This document shows, piece after piece, positions 10,352 to 19,800 of a DNA stretch of 64,000 nucleotides; position 1 is the first letter of the stretch; every line of letters begins with the position of its first letter. Location of the stretch: contig NC_057768.1 of the NCBI RefSeq assembly GCF_010389155.1, forward strand, positions 1,169,501-1,233,500, given 5' to 3'. The stretch is from Erigeron canadensis. Taxonomy: Eukaryota > Streptophyta > Magnoliopsida > Asterales > Asteraceae. The notes under the pieces are model-generated. The model saw only the letters and a program-made list of their open reading frames with translations. It was not told the DNA's origin and ran no database searches. Both the position numbers and the translations under genes were made by a program.

Positions 10352-11927
10352 CATATCTCAAACCTTTTGAAAACAAAGTCGACTTCCATGTATGTACATT
10401 TAACCCAAAATATAACCTTTTTCAAACCAACTCACACGAACAATTCAATTCAACCATCAATCATCATTCGATCAACAAACAGTTAATGCAAACAATAAAA
10501 CACACAATGTACGCTTTTCAGCCTGAATCTCAATAGAGTAGGGAGATACGAACTCACCTTGATCGGCTAAGAGTAGTTAATACAAGTTAAAATCAAATTG
10601 GAGTTGTCTTGCAATCACTTCACGTCCACCACCTATAATTATAATATCATATGTAATTATTAGCACGATTCATCTACATCCTACTCATAACGAGTACAAC
10701 CCTAGTGACTCTCGGGGTTAATAAGGTTGTTAAAACGTCTAGGTAAGATCTAACCCAAGTTTAAGTCGGCCACAACGTACCCAAGCATTAGTAACTTTCC
10801 CGAATAAAGACTTAGACCCAAAAGACTCAACCTTTTTAGAATTGGGGGAGATTTCAACCAAATTAAAGGTTACTACAAGAAACTAGACTCATTTACGAGT
10901 CCAACGATAGGTCACATGTCTCGATTGGACTTACGGTTTGAAAGATACAAGCGTTTGAAAACTACGTTCAAAAACTGCCGGAGAGCCTTTCATCACTGCG
11001 TCGCAGTGAGGCTTGGCACACCTCACTGCGCCGTAGTGAGGCTCAAAATCACTTCCCAAGTCAATGAAAAAGCACTGCGCCACAGTGGGGCTTGGCCTCC
11101 CTCACTGCGCCGCAGTGAACACCTCCTGCAGCCCAAATCCTTCAGTTCCAGCATACAACCACGACCCAAACCCAATTTTGGCTTCCATTTTGGTTCCAAC
11201 ACTTCTCCAAATCAGTTTCTATCCCACAAAATCAAACATAGACCATATTTAAACATAGCCCATCTTACAATTTCATTCCATAACCCCAAATCAAACCTTA
11301 GATCCTTGAACTAATCACCTAAAAACCCTTGATGATACTAGCAAGCTTTTCGACCCGATTCAAGACCCGAATCCACTTGACTTCAACTAGAAACAAGTAA
11401 ACAAAGATAAATTAAAGGTTATGGGACAAGTTTAACTTACCAAGCTCACCACATAGCACTCGAATCCGAAATTTAACCCGAATGTGATGTGTTCTTGCAC
11501 TTTGGAGCCCGAATCTTCGATATGATGTTATTATGATAATAAGGTTTATTATTCTTGAAATTATTAAGCTTGAATTACCTTAAACTAAGAATAAATCTAG
11601 AGAGAGAGAGAGAGGAAGAAGAGGGTGTGTTCTTGGGTGTAAGGAAGAGAGAGAGAGGAGTAAGAAAAATAAGGGAAGGAAAGGATAAGATGGGTGGGGG
11701 GTTGGGTTGACTAAAGTGGGTCATGGATCATGACTTGATCCATGGGTTGACCCATCAACATAACTAGTTAGTTCATAACCCGCGACATATCATCTAGCAC
11801 ACCGCCAAATGACCCAACGAGTATAAAGTTAGTCATTTAATCACAAGATTAACCTAAAACATCTTTTATTTCAATAATTCATCAAATTACACATTAAGTC
11901 AACGGGTCAAAATTCACGGATGTTACA
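9501..11927 (-). repeat. Gypsy 5' LTR, 2427 bp, complete
   Basis: On the plus strand it begins TGTAACACCCC (9501) and ends GGATGTTACA (11927), that is TG...CA termini. It contains four palindromes of the CACTGCGCCGCAGTG type (10994-11117) and a GA-rich tract near 11600. Open frames inside it are not genes. Confidence 0.9.
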
Positions 11928-13166
11928 CTTATCTCGTAGAAGCACACAACAAATGATAACGTAAGTTACCGAGCTTTGTAAGTATTCCCGACTACCTATA
12001 ATCATTAAACGACATAATGAGCTATCAATTACCCACTATTTATGGTCATGACTCAAGCCTAGATACCTATAAATATCACCCATGACAAGACTTGATGCAT
12101 CGGAGGTTCGTTTAATACTTTAGAGCTTACATAACTCGACGGAACATGGAAATCACTCACTAAATTAACCTTTCTGTAACTTGACATCATCCTCAACTTT
12201 AAAAAGCATTACCATTAGAAAGTAGACTCTCTCACGATTCCGTGGATAGCTTATTTGTTAAAAACGGAGTTACGGTTCAAAAGTTATGGCTATTTGAAAA
12301 TTCTGTTGCTATTGCGTCGCAACTACCAAGTTGCGTCGCAGCTATATGTCACTGTTTTCTAGTTTCGCAGCAGCTTAGTAGCTGCGCCGCAGCTAGCCCC
12401 GAATCTGCACAAACCTCATTGTTTAACCTCCAAAACTTAACCAAACACACCCCAAACGACCCCAAACCTTATGAACGACTTTTGCACCTCAAAATTCACC
12501 ATTTTAAGACCACAATGATGCAATAAAATCATTGATTAATCCTTACTTGATTTGCATCACATAATTAAACGTTTTAGGTTACCGAATCGATCAAAACACA
12601 CGTTTTTTACATCAATTGATATTCCAATAACCTAGACCAGTTATGGATCTGATTATATGATTGAAAGGACATAAAATCAATGTTATTATACCTTGGATAC
12701 CTAGAGATTACAAAGAGGATGCAAAAACTTGGTCAAAACACTCTCGAATCAACCGAATAACGATGAAATCGAACAATAGGATGCCATGGAACAAAGGGAA
12801 CGGCTAGGGCTTCAAAGGAAATGTATATTCTCTGATTTATGAGTCTAATGACAGATTATTAGACCCTTAACCCGTTTTTTAGTTTCCAGCTTTATCAAAA
12901 CTAGTCCTTAGACTTTCTTATGGCTCATATTTAGCTTAAAACACCTATGGGGAATACTTACAACACATTAAACACTTTAAGCACCTCCAAAGACATTAAA
13001 ATATAACTTTAGACACATTAACACATGAATCATTAAGGCTTTAAAACCTTACACACATAGCACATTAATCATACGTGAGCATCACATCGTCTGGAGACTT
13101 AACGGACTCATGGTGTTGACTTAACGACTCAATTCAACCGTTAATAAAAAAGTTCGGGATGTTACA
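11928..13166 (-). repeat. Older gypsy LTR remnant, host of the gypsy insertion
   Basis: It ends in GGGATGTTACA (13166), like the gypsy LTR. It has the same internal order: a sequence resembling GAAA(G/C)TAGACTC, a 'TTACGGTT' block, then palindromic motifs (near 12311, 12330 and 12381), and a 3' stretch with GTTGACTTAACGACTCAA. The sequence is clearly diverged from the 9501-11927 LTR. Its other half would lie beyond the left side of the younger element. Confidence 0.6.
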
Positions 13167-13230
13167 AGAGTTCTCATGGTTCTTAAAAAAATGATTCTCA
13201 AATATATACTTTAAGAGTTCTCATGTGAAG

Positions 13231-13231
<1 letters not shown>

Positions 13232-13260
<29 letters not shown>
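13232..13260. repeat. (AT)n microsatellite
   Basis: Uninterrupted AT dinucleotide run of about 29 bases. The minus-strand frame reading YIYIYI over it is an artefact. Confidence 0.9.
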
Positions 13261-13263
<3 letters not shown>

Positions 13264-13264
<1 letters not shown>

Positions 13265-13628
13265 GTCGGACCACGGGTATCCGGACTGGATACCGAAGGC
13301 CTACCCGGAACCCTCCTCCCGCCCGCCGCACCTGGTAAATTCAACTCGCATGTCAAGAATATTGGCAAGTAACAATGTTCGAGATAAGATTCACATGTAA
13401 CCCTTATTACAACGTCCGGGGTGTCCATAAAAACAAACTATAATAATTTGTTCGATTATACCATGATGTAATCAATTCCAGCACCCATTTTCTGGGCTTT
13501 TCCCGGATGGTAATTGAAGAAGTTATCAAGAATATAAGTTTGATCATCAAGGGACAAAGGATCGCCATCATTGTACCTACATGCCAAAATGGGTCCGGGT
13601 CCGGGTTTACCTAAATCCGGATCATACC
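13264..13628. mobile_element. hAT-like remnant carrying a gene fragment
   Basis: The right end reads GTTGCCACCCCTA, the reverse complement of the TAGGGGTGGCAAC terminus common in plant hAT elements, with GC-rich subterminal CCGGGT motifs on both sides (13269-13320 and 13590-13615). The left terminus is not recognisable. It lies within the duplicated 5' region described below and contains the fragment at 13456-13590. Confidence 0.4.
13456..13590 (-). pseudogene. Fragment resembling a DUF3223/DeCL-type domain exon
   Basis: The minus strand encodes an open stretch reading CRYNDGDPLSLDDQ, then a Phe/Asn region, FNYHPGKAQKMGAGIDYIMV, then a stop at 13456-13458. The pattern 'NYHP...K...G.GIDYI.V' is what I recall from DCL (defective chloroplasts and leaves) proteins and the C-termini of Pol IV/V largest subunits. 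No flanking exons with matching frame are visible, so it is most likely a captured exon piece inside a transposon remnant. Confidence 0.45.
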
Positions 13629-13800
13629 CGGCCCGTTGCCACCCCTAAGAACTAGGGTTTCGTTGGTGGATAATATCTGCCTAATTTTACACACACATCT
13701 TCTATATCTATATTCTCTCAACCAATAGTAATTTTAGGGTTCTTAACACTAAGCAATCGCCATGGATCGCACGTAAGTCTCTCTGATCTAAATTTTTATT
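13629..13800 (+). pseudogene. Duplicated 5' region and first exon of the locus at 14824
   Basis: The block with 'AAGAACTAGGGTTTCGTTGG', a pyrimidine-rich leader, CAATCGCC and ATGGATCGCAC|GTAAGT (ATG at 13762) is repeated at about 14738-14860. The first exon and donor site are identical in both. No second exon follows this copy before 14824. Confidence 0.6.
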
Positions 13801-14280
13801 CTCAATCTATATGAAAGAAACATTTACACACAAAAAAAAAAAAATCATAATTATCCAACTTCTTCTATTTCTATCAGATATAAATTTACAAACAACCTTA
13901 ACTCACACCCTACTCTCTTTTTGAAAACTAGAAATTCAGACTCTCTTGGATTTAAGTGTTTATGGCTTTTAGGTAATTGATTTTTTTTTTACTTAGTTTT
14001 ATTTTTGTTTTGAGAACTTATAAAAACAAAAGAAAAGCTAAGAATAGTAAAGATAGTGAGATTTTTCTAAGATTTTTTTGTTTATGAGTTAATTGTATAT
14101 AATGAAAATATATATAATTATATACTATGTTTGTATATAGATCATGTATTGATATAAAAGTAATGAGATTTGGAGTTTCATTAAATTTTAGATTAAACTT
14201 GTGTTTGATTTTGGATCTGGGATTGTATCTGTGATATATGTTATGCATTAGAAATCCAAATGATTTTGTGTTTAATTTTA

Positions 14281-14600
14281 TTTTGGATTTTGGACCAAAA
14301 CTGTAATTTTTTGAAAGTTAGGGATGAAAGTTGCAAGTGACCGTCCACAACAGGGACGATTTTTGTAATTAACTCTGGGTATTATTAAGCCAATTTAAGA
14401 GATTACCCATCACGTGCGAATCACGTGACCTGATTTTAAACGGACGTTTATGGTCAAGACTAAAACTATTGACGGTGCAAAGTTTGTTAGACTAAACCTG
14501 TAATTTTTGAAAGTCAGGGATGAAACCTGCAAGCTGGGTAGTGGTACCACGATAGGAACGATTTCTGTAATTAACTCTAAAAAAGAAAAAGGTTTAAAAG
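14281..14600 (+). repeat. Imperfect direct repeat pair, ~90 bp each
   Basis: A unit of the form 'CTGTAATTTTTTGAAAGT ... AGGGATGAAA ... GCAAG ... ACGATTT(T/C)TGTAATTAACTCT' occurs at about 14299-14376 and 14499-14579. It lies between the two copies of the duplicated 5' region and looks like non-autonomous element material; no termini were fixed. Confidence 0.5.
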
Positions 14601-14823
14601 GGCGAGACGACTAAAGATAAAACTTTGTAACCAAGATGGCGATGTAATAAGCGAAGGGACTCAAGGTTTCATTTATGAGAAGTATATAATCCTAAAAACC
14701 AGGGATGGCAACACAGCCCGTTTCGTAGGTGGATAATCTCTCCCTACTAAGAACTAGGGTTTCATTACCATCCCTACTATATATTTGTTCTCTCAATCGT
14801 AATTAGGGTTCCTAGCAATCGCC

Positions 14824-16374
14824 ATGGATCGCACGTAAGTCTCTCTGATCTAAATTTAATTTATTCGTTAATTAGTTTATTCGTATTAGTATATAGATAT
14901 AGATATAGTTATGTATGTATAGTTTTGCGTGTTATTGATTGTTCGATTAACCACTAAAATTAATGTGATTTTCCATCTAATTTTTTTGAACAAAAATTGC
15001 AGTACACAAACAACACCGGATGCTTCATTACACGGTTTGAAGAGGAAGGAGAAGAACAAGTGGCCGCCGAGTATCTCAGATATGTAAGAAACGATCGATG
15101 CTTCTATTCCTTTTTATTTTTAATTTCAATTCGATTATTATCTGTCCGTTATAAGTATGAGTTTGGCTTATAACCCTAGTTTTTGGTTTAATTTATTTTT
15201 TTTTATAAAAAAAATCTCTCTTTTTAATAAAAATCATATAAAAAAAGACAGTAAATTTTGGTTTGGAATTGTAAAACTAGGATATTAGGTAATAGGTATA
15301 TTAGTTTTTTTATTTTAACTGGAATTATGGTTATTATGTTTCCAAACGAACACACTTATTGATTTCTGCTGTTTTCAAACATGCTGCTCAGGTGAAGAAG
15401 ATGTTAGCCATGTGGCATAATGGTGATTCATACAAATTTATCAAGCCAGCAAACAAAAAGGAGCCGCCATCACCTCAGCAGGTTGCCAATGCTCTTTCCT
15501 GCATTACCATTACATGTACATTTTTCTAGCTTGTGTTAGTGTTGAGATTCTCCGGCCATCTGTTTTGTGCACGTTACATGTTATTAATATTTCCCCCTCA
15601 AAAAGTAACAAGCCATCATCATGATTGGAACCGGTTGTAGTGCGTTTCTTTCCTTTCTTACTTTTCTGTATTTTCTTCCATACTTACTATTGTAACCGGC
15701 AATTTCCTTGAGTTTGGGCGGCTGCAACTATGGTAAACGGATCCAAACCGAGACAGATGCAACAATAGTTGAGCACCCGGGTCCAATTAGGCTAATACGA
15801 TTTAGGTATGCGTTAGGGACCTCAAAACAATTTTTGAGCACCCGGATCCCATTGGTGGGTGAAATTTTGGACGCATCTTCCATGTTGGATCTCCTGCTTT
15901 GCGGGATATTCTTTGATACCTTAAAGCTGCCCCATTTCACCCAAACCTGTTTTCGACCTGATTCAACCCAAATTTAAAGCTGCCCTATTTTACCCCAACC
16001 TGATTTGACCAGAACGTGTTTTGACCCGTTACCAACCAGTTCATTTTGCCACCTCTAGTAATTATCAATCTGTCTACGGTCTACCTAAATTCTCAGTTAC
16101 TAACTTACTATACTTCGTATATCTATATTTGCTTTTTTTTTTCACTTGTTTTTAATTTGTCATAATCCTTTTTTGTTTTTAGAGTTCAAGCTTAATATAT
16201 AGATGTAATTAATAATTAGTCACTCTTATTAATTTACCTTCTTGTTTAACAATTAAATCACTTTGTATCTTCTGTTTTTTTTTTTCCATTGTTAATTTTG
16301 TCTACCCTTTTTGCAGTGAACGGGCCACTGCCGGAAAATGGCAGCCAATTCCATATTACTATCTTATTGCCTAG
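14824..16374 (+). pseudogene. Unrecognised spliced locus, probably damaged
   Basis: Candidate exons: 14824-14834 (MDRT start), 15003-15083 (basic: GLKRKEKNKWPPSISD), 15392-15481 (VKKMLAMWHNGDSYKFIKPA) and 16317-16374 (ERATAGKWQPIPYYYLIA, stop TAG). All have GT/AG borders. The protein-like frame of exon 3 does not join exon 2: a canonical splice gives AT|G TGA, a stop. Exons 1, 2 and 4 join in frame if exon 3 is skipped. Either one base was lost at the exon 2/3 junction, or exon 3 is skipped, or I have missed a junction. I do not recognise the family. The 5' leader has the AACTAGGGTTT and AATTAGGGTT elements common near plant transcription starts. Intron 3 holds transposon-like sequence. Confidence 0.35.
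15700..16057. mobile_element. hAT-like fragment in intron 3 of the unrecognised locus
   Basis: The right end, TTTTGCCACCTCTAG, resembles an inverted TAGAGGTGGCAAAA hAT terminus. It is preceded by repeated 'CCCAACCTG / TTTGACC' subterminal motifs at 15930-16040. No left terminus was found. Confidence 0.35.
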
Positions 16375-16818
16375 TGTGCTTACATCTTTCTATGTTGTGG
16401 CTCCAATTGAACAAGTGTTAGTGTCGGACGATGCCATGACAATGTGTCTTTATTGTGTAGTAAATTTTCAGAGAACAAGTTCTTATTCTTTTTGTTCTAA
16501 CATGGGTGTTGCTACTTGCTAGTAGTCACTGACTCAATATTTTTAGGTGGCACAGTTATACATTCTTAAACCGGTGTGTATTCATCAAAATGAACACTGA
16601 TGTTGAAATAAATTGAGTAATAAATTTTTTCTATCGAAAAATGGAAACCTCGCTACATCTAACTAATTAGTACCCTATACAAACACAAAAGCTAACAGGA
16701 TGAAAGGAACATCATCAATAACACCTTTAACGAAGCTATAATAACTTTGCCTAATGATTTCGAAAGAATTAACAAAATCGTTACACCGCAAAAAGGGTGA
16801 TATAGTCGGGCCTAAAAA

Positions 16819-19800
16819 TCAGCAAGGAAATAGCAAAAATGAGGGCTCTAGCTCTACATGAATCTTCCTGTTGACAAAACTAACTCTACTTAGCTTATTA
16901 TGACACCACAGTAATTGATCACTAGTTAATGTAGACATTTGTAGCACCCTGGACACTAATTTCATATCTACTTGACAAAAGAAGTAAAGGGCTCCATCTT
17001 CTGCCGTCTCCTCTTCTTTACAGCTTCTTAACTTCTTTAGTATGCAATTTCCGCTTCTTAATACTTCTTTCAGCTTCTTTTCTTTCTGCAGATTCAGTAA
17101 AATAGATGGTAATTGTCACCAAGATTCGGGCTTTATTTATCTTCACTTAATACGCGAGTGCAAAACAATGTGAAGACTTGTCTTTTATAGGGAACCTTAA
17201 TCTTAAAATAAGTGGATTAGCTTTTAAAATCCATTAATCCCTAAAGTCAAAGTTGACTGGTGATCTAACCTTGTGTAAATCTTTCTGAAGATCCATATAG
17301 AGTTGTGCATCCTCGGGTTTCCGAAACTCAGCGGGCGTTTGCCTTTTATACTTATCAGCACGAACAAATTGCCAGAATAAGCGTATGGATTCTTGAAATA
17401 TCTCAACTAACGTGTCACTGGTAATATCGTATACAACCTCATCTCTTGCCTTCCAGTTCTTTGGAGGGTCATCTGTAAAAGTCATTCATAAGTATAAACA
17501 GTTAAATCCATAAAGGTATCACATGACAGTAATACACTTTTAGCCGAATAACTGTTTTAAGGAACAGTGAAATCAACCTATTCTTACCTCTAATCACGGG
17601 AACTTGTAGAAGATTACGATATATACATCGAGTTTTAACATAATGCTGAACTCTTGGACCTTGAAAAGGTTCATCCTCTATAAATCTTTGCATCAACACT
17701 TGAAATTGTTGAAATTCACCAGCAAGGTCATTAAATCTTCGAAACAAATGTGGGTCTGATTCCCATATATCCATTGCCTTTTCGTATTGCCAATGTAGGA
17801 TTTCCCAAGAAAGACACATTTGGCTAACATACACAACTTCCAAATCATTTTGTAGCTCTTTGATAAACTTAATGGTTGGATCGTCTTCACGCTTCTTGCC
17901 TTTGTAGGTTGTGAAACTTTGGCTAAGAAGTGTCGTAATTTGAGGAATTGAAGCTTTTGAGCTTGAAGATGACTGATTGGGATCTTTTAACTGTAAGAAA
18001 CCTGTATATTATAGACATAAAAGATTAGACAAAAACATAATTAAGCCTTTAAATCACCCTGCATCTAATTTATAGAGGTAGAATTAGAGGCGCGTTTAGA
18101 TGTGTGTTTTTAAAGTGATCATGACAGATTAAAGAATCAGACAATCAGATGCTTAAGGCCAAAGATGGTTAAATAGATGTTAATTTACCTTAGACAGTAA
18201 ACTTTCTTCCTACCAATTTCCTTACAAAGAATAATCACAAATTCACATTACCAACTCTTTTTTAACTTTTTGCAGTGAACTCAATGGTTATTTTCGAGTG
18301 TTGTCATAGATTTATCCACAATAAACCATGACTAACTTTCACTTAGGTAAACTGTCTAAACAGATCAACAAGAATCTGGGTACCAAACAAGATTTTGTGG
18401 GATCCCTAATGAGTGTTAATAAAGGAAACACTCATAATACCAAAAAGTAGCTTCACATTCACAAGAAAGAAAAGGTCTCCTTTCAATAGCTGCTGACTAA
18501 GCATGAAAATGATAACCCATCATTAAAATTTACTTTTGGTAAAGTGTTTACCTATAAAGATTTCTTAGACCCTAATGAGTGACACAAAGAAATTACACAA
18601 CCGGTTGCTAAGAAACTTAGCAGGGGGTTAATAAATCAGTAACAACAGTTAATACTTTTAATTCGATGAACAGTTAGGTAAACTTAAGACAATGACCTAT
18701 GGTTTAAGTGGCGAGTAAGCAAAGTTTTACAAAGAGCGTTGGGGTTCGACCTTGATATGCACTTGAAAGGTGGGCACCTCTGGTTTTTCTTTGGAACGCC
18801 TACTTAGCGTTGGAAGTAGTGGGCCCGGTAAAGACACCTACTATCCTGATCTGAGTAGGCCCTCGCCATTAATGGTAAGAGCAAGTCTCAGTTTGAAGGT
18901 TGTCATTCTAAAAATAGAAGTTCGGTAAATTTGCATTTTTCCAAATAACTATCTTTCGTCCACGATACAACCACACAATTTCGACATATATGGTAATTGC
19001 AAAACAAACCATGTCGTAAACAGATAAAAATGGATTGAGGTACAACACGCAACAGTTGTGCACTTATGCATCAAACTTAGACGGGTGTGTATCAAAATTT
19101 CTGCAGATACACATAGTACTCCCAAAAATGTCACATGTCCTCAAATTAATTGAATAATCAATATTTTTCAAATTGCAATAATCAGTTTAAACACGCACCC
19201 AAATAGCTTCTTAGCTGTTGCTCTGAAGGATTCAAGAAAATCTGGAAGGTTGGTTGAATTATTAGGTAGTTAAGAATTCTTGAACCAAAATATATTAAGT
19301 TATGAACTTTCTCTAGAAATCAGAAAACGTGTGGATTATAATATATATACCTGGTCTCATTAAAATAAACATATAGTAACAGGATTTTAAGATAAGACAA
19401 TCACATCCCTCCATGAGTGCAAATCTATTAAGATTGCAATAACATATTTAGTGCTTTTTATATTGTCTTGTCCCCCCAACCCATTAATTTAAATGGTCGA
19501 CCTGCCGTTTTGAATTCATTTGAAAAGAGAAATTTGTATATTTTTCAATAAACGTGTCCTTTTTGGTAGGGTCGTAAAGACTTATTGAAACTCCATAACA
19601 CTTTTCTATTTTGGAAAAATTTCTAGAATGAATCTCTTAACCTCTTGATGGCACACTTTTTATTAGCCGTATACCAGCAAGACTTGACATAATTATACAA
19701 TAATTGAGTTTAAAACATGTTTAATGGTATACACCTAAAAAAACATATCTTACATCTTCCATACCCCATACGGCCATACTTATACTTTACAATTTTATGA

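Larger units (their letters stand above)
3110..11927 (-). mobile_element. Ty3/gypsy (Tekay/Del-like, chromodomain lineage) retrotransposon, decayed
   Basis: On the minus strand: 5' LTR 11927-9501, primer site 9497-9486, leader, gag, zinc knuckle, protease, reverse transcriptase, RNase H, integrase, a chromodomain-like C-terminus, polypurine tract, and part of the 3' LTR (4008-3110). The 3' LTR is cut by the copia insertion; its remainder lies beyond the left edge. Comparing the shared ~0.9 kb of the two LTRs by eye gives close to 30 differences, roughly 3%, so the insertion is moderately young. The coding region carries several stops and frameshifts. The candidate target duplication on the right is CTTAT (11928-11932). 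Confidence 0.9.

Noticed and set aside
10084..10536. A 150-residue plus-strand gene
   Set aside because: It lies wholly inside the gypsy 5' LTR and has no recognisable domain.
16289..16522. A 77-residue ORF (plus)
   Set aside because: Its frame differs from the spliced frame ending at 16374 and shows no domain; it may be chance.
17234..17485. A separate small gene
   Set aside because: It is exon 6 of the DUF1666 gene plus intron read-through on both sides; the frame crosses a GT donor at 17270/17269 and an AG acceptor at 17473.
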